Shown: in pieces, positions 33,957-41,679 of the stretch
How the letters are laid out: each line of letters opens with the position of its first letter
How positions within the stretch are numbered: the first letter of the stretch is position 1
From: Bacillota bacterium
Lineage (GTDB): Bacteria > Bacillota > SHA-98 > UBA4971
NCBI GenBank assembly: GCA_014360195.1
Contig: JACIXY010000025.1
Coordinates: 1 to 41,679, forward strand
Length of the DNA stretch: 41,679 nucleotides
Direction: 5' to 3'
Notes under the pieces: model-generated
What the model saw: the letters and a program-made list of their open reading frames with translations, nothing else
Databases searched by the model: none
What the model was told of the DNA's origin: nothing
Translations under genes and position numbers: made by a program

Positions 33957-33985
33957 ATCATACTGTGCGACTAGAAGGACGTCAA
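33957..33985 (-). promoter_or_regulatory. Sigma-A promoter of the AbrB-PIN module
   Basis: On the minus strand TTGACG (33980-33985), 17-bp spacer and TATGAT (33957-33962). The predicted transcription start near 33950 falls after the ATG of the longest frame. Confidence 0.6.
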
Positions 33986-34125
33986 CAGCGTCTGCGCGTT
34001 GGCGGCCATTAACATTAAGATAAAAGAAATGTGCAGTCTCAATATGCAGCCTCAGAGAACAGAGGCGATAAGGCGGATAGATGGTCCCGCTTTCTGCCGA
34101 CTGCGGGCTGTCGAAAACCCGGTCC

Positions 34126-34206
34126 CACTGACGGGCGGCGGCCTGACAGACGCCGGCCTGACAGATGGCGGCCTGACAGATGGTGAGTTGACAGGCGCTG
34201 ACGGCC
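34126..34206 (+). repeat. 15-bp tandem repeat encoding GLTDG-type pentapeptides
   Basis: About four copies of GGCCTGACAGATGGC (variants GACGCC, GGTGAG). In the frame 33999-34226 this gives GLTDAGLTDGGLTDGELTG. That frame (75 codons) has no recognisable domain or good ribosome site, so I list the repeat and leave the gene open. Confidence 0.65.
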
Positions 34207-34231
34207 CAGTCGTGCTCCGACCGTAGGGGGG

Positions 34232-35482
34232 TTATTCCTGAGATTTACCTTTGGAGCCCTCTTCCTTCATGCAAATGTACTGCTTCGGGCGCCTGGAACC
34301 TACGGGAGTGAGGTCGCCTTGTTGCACCAGAGCCTCGAGGTCTTTATAGGCCGTCGTGGTGCTGACCTGGAAATGTTCCTGGTAGCTTCTGACGGTCCAG
34401 GCGCGACCCTGGTGAGCCAGGAGCAGCGCCTCGCGCTGGCGACCCAGACGGTCTTTAACATAGACAGCACCGGCATCGGAAAGCTTCATGCTCCGCCCGA
34501 CGGGATTCCACCCCGCGGGAGCCTCGGCAACTGCACCCACAGCGCCTGTTGCGGAGACCGCCGGGGCGATGCCGGGCCGGAAAGAGGAGGCCGGTTGCCA
34601 ATCATCATGATTCAGGTCGTTTTGCGTCTCAAACTTTTCCCGAAGGACGACCACCGCCGCAGAAAGCCAACGGTAGGCTATATCCTGGGCTATGCCGCGC
34701 GTTTCAGCGAAGAACCACTGCACATTGGGATACTCTGCCTGCAGTGCGGCCACTAAATTCAATAACCACCCTGCCGAAACGCCTGCCTCTTTCCTGGCCT
34801 TCACGAGGTCGCTGAGCCGTCCCTCCACCACGAGGATGCCCCTCGGCAGACTGCTCAACTCGGCGAGTTGCATTCGCAAAGTCCCTGATGAAATGGCGTT
34901 CATCAAATCCGTGGTGGACTTGCGTTCCACTGCCGCCACGAGTCTGTCTCCAAAAAAGACTCCGTAGTCGCCTACCGGGAGCTCCCTTCGCTCCATACTT
35001 GCGTGCTGGCGCGGGAATCTCCATGGGTAGCGTTCCCGGTGATCCACAGCGATCGAGATCGTGCGCTTCTCCAGGCCCCTGGCTGTCGGCACGCGGATGC
35101 TGGGGCGCGCCGCCCGCACAGTCTGCTGGGTTCGCCAGAAGACGAGTGTGCGTCCACGGCTCTCTGTCCAAATAAACATGGAGCGGCGCCTGTGGCGCCG
35201 TTTTAATACCAAGTGTACGGCTTTGCCGGCCCGCCAGCATGATTGAACAGGGACTGTATCAAGCACTTCCGGTCGCGCCGGCCAGCTTTCTACCTCCAAC
35301 TGAAGGCAGAAGAGATCTCGACCTTGCGGCCATGCATCGGACGTGGCCAACACGAGCGGCCTTTCCCCGGCTACAGGCAAGTATAGCAGGTAGGGAAGTC
35401 GCGTGTCGGACTTAGGATTGCGGGCGACAACAAACACCGGCGTGGGGCGCATGTCCGTATCACGCATGTCCTCTGAATTCAA
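34232..35482 (-). CDS. ERCC4-type nuclease with possible C-terminal helix-turn-helix
   Basis: A 416-residue protein. The centre (140-290) is an ERCC4/XPF-type nuclease domain: SIAVDHRERYPWRF (Asp147), ERRELPVGDYGVFF and VERKSTTDLMNAISSG, the ERKxxxD active-site motif at 186-192, then GILVVEGRLSDL. The last 70 residues contain WTVRSYQEHFQVSTTTAYKDLEALVQQGDL, a helix-turn-helix that could bind DNA. The first 130 residues are unassigned. Stand-alone ERCC4 nucleases in bacteria are mostly seen on mobile elements. The longest frame begins with TTG at 35482; ATG at 35467 and 35452 are alternatives, none with a good ribosome site. A near-consensus promoter lies 130 bp upstream. Confidence 0.82.
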   Translation of the reverse strand: MNSEDMRDTDMRPTPVFVVARNPKSDTRLPYLLYLPVAGERPLVLATSDAWPQGRDLFCLQLEVESWPARPEVLDTVPVQSCWRAGKAVHLVLKRRHRRRSMFIWTESRGRTLVFWRTQQTVRAARPSIRVPTARGLEKRTISIAVDHRERYPWRFPRQHASMERRELPVGDYGVFFGDRLVAAVERKSTTDLMNAISSGTLRMQLAELSSLPRGILVVEGRLSDLVKARKEAGVSAGWLLNLVAALQAEYPNVQWFFAETRGIAQDIAYRWLSAAVVVLREKFETQNDLNHDDWQPASSFRPGIAPAVSATGAVGAVAEAPAGWNPVGRSMKLSDAGAVYVKDRLGRQREALLLAHQGRAWTVRSYQEHFQVSTTTAYKDLEALVQQGDLTPVGSRRPKQYICMKEEGSKGKSQE

Positions 35483-35614
35483 GAGACTTCACCGCCCGTC
35501 TCAGCGACTTTCAAAGGTAGCCGGAGAGCACTGTTCGCAGAGTAAAGCTCGCAACTCTGCGCGGACTTCGTTGCCGACCCCTTGGTCGTCCTCGCATCAG
35601 ATGACCTCAGCTTT

Positions 35615-35643
35615 ATTCTGGTATCAAGGTACCGAGATGTCAA
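35615..35643 (-). promoter_or_regulatory. Likely promoter of the ERCC4 nuclease gene
   Basis: On the minus strand a perfect TTGACA (35638-35643), 17-bp spacer and CAGAAT (35615-35620, 4 of 6). Leader about 125 nt. Confidence 0.45.
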
Positions 35644-35657
35644 CCTGGGTATCGAGC

Positions 35658-35687
35658 TGTTGACGCTGATGCAATTTGACGTCAACA
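35658..35687. repeat. Inverted repeat TGTTGACG ... CGTCAACA
   Basis: Perfect 8-bp arms at 35658-35665 and 35680-35687 with a 14-bp centre, just upstream of the ERCC4 gene's promoter. Possible operator. Confidence 0.5.
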
Positions 35688-35719
35688 ACGGTCCAATAGG
35701 CTCAACACTTTTCCCGCCT

Positions 35720-36013
35720 TCAGAGTCGTGGCCCCGTTAGGCCGCACCGCGTCCCGGCCTGGTCGGGCCGCGCTTCCACAACGATAGTCTGCACTTTCGT
35801 GTGCGGGAGCGCCGCCGGTTCAGTGGCCTGCATAAGCTGCGTCCCCCCGTCCTCAACCCGGCGCCAGTCCTTGCCGAGAAGAACATACGTGTAGCCTTCC
35901 TGCCCGCCCTTCTCGCGCGAGTACTCCCCTTCAGCGCAATACGTCGGCACGCCGGCGACCGGCCACTCCTTGGCAGTGGAACTGTCTGGCGGCCAGAACT
36001 GCGCCTCGGATTC
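35720..36013 (-). pseudogene. Unassigned coding remnant
   Basis: An open frame whose translation looks protein-like (PTYCAEGEYSREKGGQEGY, VLLGKDWRRVEDGGTQLM, HTKVQTIVVEARPDQ) but lacks a start codon with a ribosome site and begins right after an in-frame stop. Upstream, KDPVGNPVRESE in the next frame may continue it through a frameshift. No family recognised. It could be chance. Confidence 0.3.
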
Positions 36014-36241
36014 TCACTCTCGCGCACGGGATTGCCAACCGGGTCCTTCGGAGCACCCTTCCAGCCCAGAGCGCGCCCTCATCTGCGTGCGATCGGGTCG
36101 CATCCATTGCCGGGCTAGGTTGACTGCAGGGGAATGCGCGGACGTGTCGAATTGCCCATTATACCCCTTGCCCAGCGGTGGCTGTTGGCTTTCTGGTTTG
36201 CAGCCCGCAGCGCAGCTGAACACGATCAAGGAGTGAGTTCG

Positions 36242-37009
36242 GTGGCTTACAGGATCAGAATAGCGATATGTGGGATCGAGCCTCCAATCTGGCGCAGCCT
36301 CAGAATACCTGGCAGCATAACTTTCGCCCAGCTACACCGGATCATACAGGTGGCCTTTGGGTGGCTTGACTACCACCTTTACCACTTCAGGTTCGGCAAT
36401 ATCGTAGTCGTTGAGCCAACCCGGGACTTCTCCACCGCCGAGCTCTACGGAGAGGATGCGCAAGCCCTCGACCCTGGAGAGACCCTCGTCAGCCAGCTCT
36501 TTGACCAACACGACAGGTGCGTTTACGAGTATGATTTCGGTGATTCCTGGGTCCACGAAATCGTGGTGGAGAAGAGGCTCAAGGACACGAAGCGGAACCA
36601 GGTGCCTGTTTGCCTCGGTGGGGCCAGGCACAGACCTCCAGAGGATGTCGGCGGCGTCGGGGGCTATGAAGAATTCCTCGAGACTATCCGGGACGAGAAC
36701 AACCCCGAACGGGAGAACATGTTGTCCTGGGCGCAGAAGGATACGCGGGGTAGGCTCTTCGACCCTGAATACTTCTACATTGATGAGGTCAACAGAAGGC
36801 TCGCGCATGTGCTCGAGGATCATCGCGCGTCCGCAACTGAGCTTCTCACAGGCGACAAGGGGCTTACGGGGGCATTGAGGTTCGGCTGGTGGGAACCGTA
36901 TATCGAGGTGGGCGGAAAGCAGTATACCTGGGAGCGTATCGGAGACCTGCTAACCTGGCTCGATGAGGGGGTCACTGTGACCGTCAAGGTCAGCAGAAGG
37001 GCGCCCTGA
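36242..37009 (+). CDS. Plasmid pRiA4b ORF-3-like protein
   Basis: A 255-residue protein of the pRiA4b ORF-3 family (PF07929-type). Family blocks: YRIRIAICGIEPPIWRSLRIPGSITFAQLHRIIQVAFGWLDYHLYHF at the start, YEYDFGDSWVHEIVVEKRL at about 130-150, and CLGGARHRPPEDVGGVGGYEEFL at 165-187 with the Cys/Pro-rich loop, then DPEYFYIDEVNRRL. Function unknown; the family is often carried on plasmids and other mobile DNA. GTG at 36242 has AAGGAG 8 nt upstream, so the longer frame from 36134 is rejected. Confidence 0.88.
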   Translation: MAYRIRIAICGIEPPIWRSLRIPGSITFAQLHRIIQVAFGWLDYHLYHFRFGNIVVVEPTRDFSTAELYGEDAQALDPGETLVSQLFDQHDRCVYEYDFGDSWVHEIVVEKRLKDTKRNQVPVCLGGARHRPPEDVGGVGGYEEFLETIRDENNPERENMLSWAQKDTRGRLFDPEYFYIDEVNRRLAHVLEDHRASATELLTGDKGLTGALRFGWWEPYIEVGGKQYTWERIGDLLTWLDEGVTVTVKVSRRAP

Positions 37010-37090
37010 GTTCTCTGGGCATATCGGCTGGCCGGGCCGTCTCATGAAGAAGCGGCTTGCGAATGGGCGGCTTGCGAAGGAGTTCTGCCA

Positions 37091-37582
37091 GTGACGGAGG
37101 AGCCGGGAGAGGCGGCGGATGGGGGGGGAGTGAGTGTGAATCTGGAGGAGGTTGCGTATTGCGGGCTGTATTGCGGCCTGTGCGCGAGCCGGCGGCGCAT
37201 TCCAAGGCAGGCTGCCGTGCTGCGTGAGACGCTGCGCAAGGAAGGATACGATCGAGGTTACTTCGACATCCCCGGTCTTGAGAAGGTATTCTCCGCGTTC
37301 TGGGAAGGTCTCGGGATCCTGGCCGACGTGCCCTGCCCGGGATGCCGGGCGGGTGCGGGGTTTCCCGGGTGTAGCGTCCGGGCGTGCGCGCAGCAACGGG
37401 AGGTGACCGCTTGTCCCCTCTGTCCCGATTTCCCCTGCGACAGACTGGCGATGTTGAATCACTACCCGCTTCTCGTGGCTGACGGCAAGAGGATGCGGCA
37501 GCTCGGTCTCGAGAAGTGGGTCGCGGAGCAGGAGGCTCGGGACGCGGCCGGGTTCGCGTACGCCGACGTGCGGTATGAATAG
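37091..37582 (+). CDS. DUF3795 cysteine-rich protein
   Basis: A 163-residue protein with the DUF3795 pattern: AYCGLYCGLCASRR near residue 22, CPGCRAG at about 82, CSVRACAQQREVTACPLCPDFPC at 94-116. The Cys pairs probably bind zinc or an iron-sulfur cluster; the role is unknown. GTG at 37091 has AAGGAG 8 nt upstream; a later GTG at 37136 is possible after a run of G. It follows the pRiA4b ORF-3-like gene by 81 bp in the same direction. Confidence 0.82.
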   Translation: MTEEPGEAADGGGVSVNLEEVAYCGLYCGLCASRRRIPRQAAVLRETLRKEGYDRGYFDIPGLEKVFSAFWEGLGILADVPCPGCRAGAGFPGCSVRACAQQREVTACPLCPDFPCDRLAMLNHYPLLVADGKRMRQLGLEKWVAEQEARDAAGFAYADVRYE

Positions 37583-37741
37583 ATGCGTAAGTATCAGAAG
37601 CTGGGTTTGTCCGCAAAGGCGAAAAACCATTGCCTGGGCATAATGCTAGGACTGTATCGTTTTGACATGGTGGCAATGACCGTCGCGTCCTCGCGCGCCT
37701 TGCGGGCGAGTTTAGCTCTTCGTTGGCGGAGCATTTTGAAG

Positions 37742-38545
37742 CTATACTGCACCTACCGCGGGCTTTCCGGCGGTAGCCGCCGCAACCTTCGGCACCAGAC
37801 GAAGGAGTTGCTTATAGTGGAGCAGCTCATGCCAGACCGCACGTCGCAGCACCTTCCGGGCGGACCATGTTTCCCCCATGTGGCAGAACGTCCGGCAGCG
37901 CTCCGACGCAGGAGCGTCTCTCAAGCCCGCCAGGAACGTGTGCAGGAACATTGCCCTGATCGAGCTCAGCCGCTGGAAAGCGGTGTTGCCGTAATCCTCC
38001 CAGTCTCCCACTACGGACGGGTCGGGGAGGACCCGGGTCGCGTACCACCACTCCGCAATGGCGATGTGGTCCAGGATCTCGAGGATAGTTCTCTTGCCTT
38101 CCACAAGGCGCAGGTTGAGCGCCGCCTCGCGGTCCTGCAGCCCTTCCATGAGGCGGAGGAGATCCTCCCGGCCGAAACCAAGGAGCTTCTGGGTAAAGTC
38201 CACTTCATGGTCGGTGTACGGGTTCGCGTCCCAGGTGAAAAAGCCCTCCGAGTCGCACTCCAGCGGCACCCCGGTGGCCGGCGCGGTCTCGACCACCGTC
38301 AGGCGGAGCGGCCTCTCGTTGCTGCATTCTATTCCGTGGGACAGGAGCCATGAGTGCGTGAAGGCGATGTCCCGCTCCAGCTTGGAGAGGGCAGCGTCGA
38401 GGGACGCCCCCCACCCGCACGCTCCCGGCCAGTCGAACGCGAAGGCGATGGCTTCGCCTCTTTCGTTCGCCTCGGCATACACCGGCAGGGTGTGGCTGGC
38501 CGCGTGGCGCCGCTGTGCATCTTGTAGAGTCTGCACATCCTCCAT
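37742..38545 (-). CDS. DinB-like protein with N-terminal HicB-like segment
   Basis: A 267-residue protein. Residues 1-70 (HTLPVYAEANERGEAIAFAFDWPGACGWGASLDAALSKL) resemble a HicB-type partly degraded RNase H-like fold. Residues 125-260 look like a DinB four-helix bundle, with His residues in RTILEILDHIAIAEWWYATRVL and WHELLHYKQLLR as possible metal ligands. ATG at 38545 has GGGAGG 9 nt upstream; the frame continues to 38692 without support. Function unknown; DinB-fold proteins are often thiol- or metal-dependent enzymes. Confidence 0.75.
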   Translation of the reverse strand: MEDVQTLQDAQRRHAASHTLPVYAEANERGEAIAFAFDWPGACGWGASLDAALSKLERDIAFTHSWLLSHGIECSNERPLRLTVVETAPATGVPLECDSEGFFTWDANPYTDHEVDFTQKLLGFGREDLLRLMEGLQDREAALNLRLVEGKRTILEILDHIAIAEWWYATRVLPDPSVVGDWEDYGNTAFQRLSSIRAMFLHTFLAGLRDAPASERCRTFCHMGETWSARKVLRRAVWHELLHYKQLLRLVPKVAAATAGKPAVGAV

Positions 38546-38860
38546 GATCGCGAACCTCCCTATAGCACAATGAGGACCCGGAGGTTGTGCCCAACGACCC
38601 GATCGCAGTCCGCCAAGCCTACTGCTCTCGTAACTGCAACTACGTCGTCCTGACACGATTTCCTTCTGTGCGAGCCGAGGTTCCACATGCAACGTGGAAC
38701 TCCACTTTCTAAGGAAGCATGGCGAAATCGGCGGGCGGCACGCGGAGCAGCACTACGGAATGGCACTGGACGTGCCTCATGTTGACATCGCCCGATGAGC
38801 AATGGGATACTACGGGCGTATGGTGTCTGCGCACTTGAGTCGCGGGGGAGAGACGGTCCC

Positions 38861-39640
38861 ATGGAGCCTATTGCGGACACGGACATCCAAGAGCTGGTAC
38901 TGTTCTTGAAGCGGGACTACGCGAACAACCTCTACTTCTTCACCTACCTTGACGAGACCGGCTGGCGCAAGCCGCGGGAGCCGGGCGTCACCGTCCTGGT
39001 GGGCAGGAAGAGAGGCGCCATCACGGTCGCCGTCCTCATATCCCCGGTGCACTGCTGCGTATCAGCGTCGAATATCGACGTTATTGAGACGATCGGGCAG
39101 GATCTTCCGGAGATAAGGAGCGCCCACATTCTAGGGAGATCAGACTCTACTCTCAAGCTCCTCGACGTCGCCACAGGTCCTCAGCGGAAGGTAACACCGT
39201 ACGCCTTCTGCAGGCTTGACCCGATGCGCCTGCCCCAGCGGACGGACTCATCCAGCCTGAAAGCCTCGCCAGCAGACATACCAGACCTCATACGTTTCTA
39301 CCGGGGAACTGACATGCTGCTCAACTGCGAAACCAGGTTGCCGTCGATTCTGGGCTTCGGCACGGTCTACTTTGTGCGCCAGGACGGCGAGGTGGTCTCC
39401 TGCGCGCTCACGACTACCGAGACGCCGGATATGGCCATGGTGGGCTCCGTGTACACCAGCCCGTCCTACCGACGCAAGGGGTTCGCCTGGGATTGCACGG
39501 TGAGCCTGTGTCGGGACCTCGTGAGCAGGGGCAAGGAGGTGTACCTCTTCCACCAGGAGGACGACCCGGTGCTTTCGAGGATGTATCACGACATAGGGTT
39601 CGACAGGATCGGCTCTTGGGTTATGGCAACCGCATTGTAG
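38861..39640 (+). CDS. GNAT family N-acetyltransferase
   Basis: A 259-residue acetyltransferase. The N-terminal half (IQELVLFLKRDYANNLYFFTYLDE...) resembles a DUF4081-like lead domain; the C-terminal half is the catalytic GNAT domain with MVGSVYTSPSYRRKGFAWDCTVSLC (acetyl-CoA loop at about 202-225) and LFHQEDDPVLSRMYHDIGFDRIGSW. Substrate unknown. ATG at 38861 follows GGGGAGA with good spacing; the longer frame to 38795 is rejected. Confidence 0.85.
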   Translation: MEPIADTDIQELVLFLKRDYANNLYFFTYLDETGWRKPREPGVTVLVGRKRGAITVAVLISPVHCCVSASNIDVIETIGQDLPEIRSAHILGRSDSTLKLLDVATGPQRKVTPYAFCRLDPMRLPQRTDSSSLKASPADIPDLIRFYRGTDMLLNCETRLPSILGFGTVYFVRQDGEVVSCALTTTETPDMAMVGSVYTSPSYRRKGFAWDCTVSLCRDLVSRGKEVYLFHQEDDPVLSRMYHDIGFDRIGSWVMATAL

Positions 39641-39877
39641 AACCTGGCACCTGTCAAGCTGGGCCGCTCGAGCCACGCAGCCCCCCACCCGGCTATCGGA
39701 GCGACCGCTTCGCCTCGGGGGCCCGTAAAATGTGCAAGGCACTGCAAGGGGGCTTGCCCAGGGCACGCGCGTTGTGTTGTAAGAGGCGCTCAGCAACGCA
39801 CAGTCCCCGCGCATGAGACCGCGGGGTATACTTCACACCATCAACGATCGATATTCTCATGCAATTGGGGAGATGAG

Positions 39878-40046
39878 ATGGACGACGATGGGTACGCTTC
39901 ACGTCCGCGGGTATTGCTGAAGGACAACGAGCTATGGATGGCCAAGCTCCAACGCAGAAGTTGCGCGCGACGTGAAGAGCATGGACAGCGGGCAAGCCAA
40001 CCGCGCGCTTGGGCATCGTGTTAGCTTCGGAGTTGGTTATCTATAG
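39878..40046 (+). pseudogene. Small frameshifted gene
   Basis: ATG at 39878 has GGGGAG 5 nt upstream and opens MDDDGYASRPRVLLKDNELWMAKLQ, which looks protein-like. The frame then degrades and stops near 40020, while the +2 frame continues plausibly as NAEVARDVKSMDSGQANRALG to a stop at 40044-40046. One frameshift near 39950 would give a protein of about 56 residues. No family recognised. Confidence 0.35.
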
Positions 40047-40582
40047 CGGGATGTACCCCTGGGTAAGCCATTCACGGGCTTCTCCTTGACTGGAGTAAGC
40101 TCAAACATCGGTCCTGAATGCTTCTGGGGCAGCCCGATCCGGTTCCATTGGCGGTCGCCGAAAACAGCTTCACTGAGTGGGTTGTGGCGTTTGGGGATTT
40201 TGATGAGGTATCAACATACCTGACAGGCGACTCTGGGCGATCCACGATTCCGCAGTTCATAGGGCCACAAGGGATTGCGTGCTTCCAGAAAGTGCTAAAG
40301 CGTTACATGTGGGGTGTTTCTTCCCCAGGCCCGGGTGGATCTCCCCATATCAGATAGTGAATGCCCGAAACATCCCGAAAAGCAATCTAGCAGACTTTGG
40401 CATCGTTGAAGCTGTAAAGCAGGAGAACCCATGGGCGGGTAGAATCCTACCCGCGTCTCTGCCTGCTGGCTTACGGTCCATCGTAGATCACTATTGCAGA
40501 GTACCATCCGGTTGTCGGGTCGAACGTGGAGACCGCAGCGGTGTAATCGTATTTCATGACAACGACTCGGACACGTTGGTGA
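40047..40582 (+). other. Region with unassigned open frames
   Basis: Two partly overlapping plus-strand frames, 40118-40357 (79 codons, with ENSFTEWVVAFGDFDEVSTYL) and 40279-40617 (112 codons, with FGIVEAVKQENPWAGRILPAS), have some protein-like content but no ribosome sites or family. They may be decayed remains upstream of the BrxL-like fragment. Confidence 0.3.
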
Positions 40583-40966
40583 TTCTCCCAAGACCGTCAG
40601 CTCGTCGGAGACCGTGATGCAAGGCAGAGGGAACTCGTAGTGCAGGTACGGGCTATGGACGCTGCTAAAAGCGGCAGCAGCCTCGGCGTGCCTCTCCTCT
40701 TAGCATTCTGCAGCGCAATTCTCGGAAAAAGCCTGAAGGGCGGAATTGCAGTCGTCGGAGGACTAACGATAGGGGGTTCGCTTGAGCCACTGCACAGCGC
40801 CGTCGACGTAGCAGAACTGGCGGCTGAGAAGGGCGTTCAAACCCTTGTCGTCCCTGTCTCGTGCCGGCGGCAGCTCAACGAAATCTCCGATGACCTGGCG
40901 GCACGGCTGGCGATTGTCTACTATACGGACGCGCGGGACGCGCTGCTGAAGGCGCTGGGGAACTGA
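40583..40966 (+). pseudogene. C-terminal Lon-like protease domain of a BREX BrxL-type protein
   Basis: The frame from 40583 to 40966 (a GTG at 40640 has AGAGGGA upstream) encodes a Lon-protease-like domain: AKSGSSLGVPLLLAFCSAIL, then GGIAVVGGLTIGGSLEP, AAEKGVQTLVVPVSCRRQL and the end IVYYTDARDALLKALG, which follows the pattern of BrxL C-termini (VLIP...KR..., YSD...A.KALG). Catalytic Ser is in KSGSS. The ATPase part expected upstream is missing, and an in-frame stop lies at 40580. A stand-alone short protein is possible, but a BREX gene remnant is likelier. Confidence 0.55.
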
Positions 40967-40995
40967 GCGGATCCGGAAGATAGCCGTTAGCTGAT

Positions 40996-41501
40996 CTATC
41001 CGGCTTCTTCCAGATCCACTCCCCGACTTGTGAGGTACTGGGTCAGCGCCTCGGTAGTCGGGAAATGTTTGTCCGCAATGGCGAGGTGCTCCTCGATTAG
41101 GCTCAGGCTGTGGCCTGTGACCTGGGCCATGAGCTTCTTCGGAAGCCCGAAGTGTCGCAGGACCAGGAGCCGGTCGAAGGTCTTCAAATACTGGTCTACC
41201 GCTTCGGGCGAGTGGTAGATCCTCCGCGCGATCTCCTGGGTGCTCATCCCCGAAAGAGACATCTCGACCACGATGGTCTTGTGCGTCAGCGTGCGCCCCA
41301 TGTCGAGGATCGTGCCTGCTGTGGGAAGGAGCACGCCGAAGCGCTCGTGGTATGCGTCGAGCGTCTGTCGCACGATGCCCCATTTACGCCAAGGAGCCAT
41401 TCGAGGTCGAGCATCGTGAGCACCGCGTCCTGTTGCCAGGCCTCAGCTGTGATGCGCTCGATCTTGAGCATCTTGAGAGCCTTGACGTCCGTCCTGGTCA
41501 T
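40996..41501 (-). pseudogene. DUF1670 family gene with one frameshift
   Basis: Two frames give one DUF1670 protein. The first, from ATG at 41501, reads MLKIERITAEAWQQDAVLTM and LEWLLGVN, the family N-terminus; after a single frame change near 41400 the second frame gives GVLLPTAGTILDMGRTLTHK, MSTQEIARRIYHSPEAVDQY and the HTH-like end VTGHSLSLIEEHLA. The function of DUF1670 is unknown. Sequencing error, true decay or a frameshifted gene in two parts cannot be told apart. Its start overlaps the stop of the next DUF1670 gene. Confidence 0.6.
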
Positions 41502-41679
41502 ACTGGTGGATTCGTCCGGTCTTTTTTTGGTGGGGAATGTGCCTCGACCATCCTGCGGACCCGTGCCATGGGAAAGGCGTAGTCCGGATGATTGAATCTT
41601 GAGTATAGCTCGAGATACTTCGCCACGACCCTCCTGGACATCCCTGTAGCCTGACGGATTGCCGGAAGCGGCATGCCTC
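41498..41679 (-). CDS. 3' end of a second DUF1670-like gene (cut by window edge)
   Basis: A partial gene entering from the right edge. Its translation GMPLPAIRQATGMSRRVVAKY, LELYSRFNHPDYAFPMARVRR ends with a basic tail, and the first part matches the HTH-like C-terminus of DUF1670 proteins, as in the next gene. The stop (41498-41500) overlaps the start of the downstream DUF1670 gene, so the two were an operon. Confidence 0.55.
   Translation of the reverse strand, partial: GMPLPAIRQATGMSRRVVAKYLELYSRFNHPDYAFPMARVRRMVEAHSPPKKDRTNPPV

Noticed and set aside
41390-41410. Programmed frameshift in the DUF1670 gene
   Set aside because: No slippery heptamer followed by a pseudoknot or hairpin is visible at the junction; simple decay or sequencing error is more likely.

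Overview
The window reads as a GC-rich, probably anaerobic member of the Bacillota (Clostridia-, Limnochordia- or Symbiobacteria-like). This is inference from strong GGAGG-type ribosome binding sites, many GTG/TTG starts, sigma-A promoters, rubrerythrin and rubredoxin-like proteins, a DegV protein, a YdcZ-type transporter and DUF1670 genes. No rRNA, tRNA or CRISPR array was recognised.

Layout. 0.2-6.5 kb: a DUF362 ferredoxin-domain protein, a methyltransferase abutting a broken acetyltransferase end, a VapBC-type module, glutaminyl-tRNA synthetase and divergent DegV. 7-9.3 kb: a large soluble GAF histidine kinase with no partner regulator nearby. 9.9-17.7 kb: a leftward run ftcD-hutI-fchA-(cysteine hydrolase)-folP-folB-folK-birA-(YdcZ transporter). 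It joins histidine breakdown, whose formimino group is delivered to tetrahydrofolate, to folate synthesis; most genes overlap or nearly touch. 18.3-21.4 kb: an accessory block with an amino-methyltransferase convergent with an Eco29kI-like GIY-YIG restriction enzyme, then a nucleotidyltransferase with a short, probably truncated partner. 21.7-23.7 kb: the most unusual part. A degenerate tetranucleotide tract is followed by about five tandem 221-bp units packed with TGGTCCC/GGGACCA palindromes, then a small membrane-protein gene, a strong hairpin, and a second array of 17-bp TGG...AAA...CCA palindromes. 23.7-29.1 kb: rubrerythrin, a rubredoxin-like protein, a cupin fragment, glycerol kinase and a PDZ/S41 peptidase. 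29.4-41.7 kb: accessory and patchy, with an acetyltransferase-DUF123 fusion, a GrpB-kinase fusion, two PIN toxin modules, an ERCC4-type nuclease with a possible C-terminal helix-turn-helix, a pRiA4b ORF-3-like protein, DUF3795, DinB-like and GNAT proteins, then decayed genes: a BrxL/Lon-like 3' fragment and a frameshifted DUF1670 gene beside a second DUF1670 gene cut by the window edge.

Two themes stand out. First, low-complexity tandem-repeat DNA has expanded in many places, including in-frame inside conserved enzymes (FolK, FchA, the S41 peptidase) and in the tail of an antitoxin. Second, the 221-bp palindrome array shows paired changes that keep its palindromes intact, and repeated centre spacings near 32-33 and 41 bp that recur in the second array, so it looks like a maintained protein-binding or folding element of unknown function.
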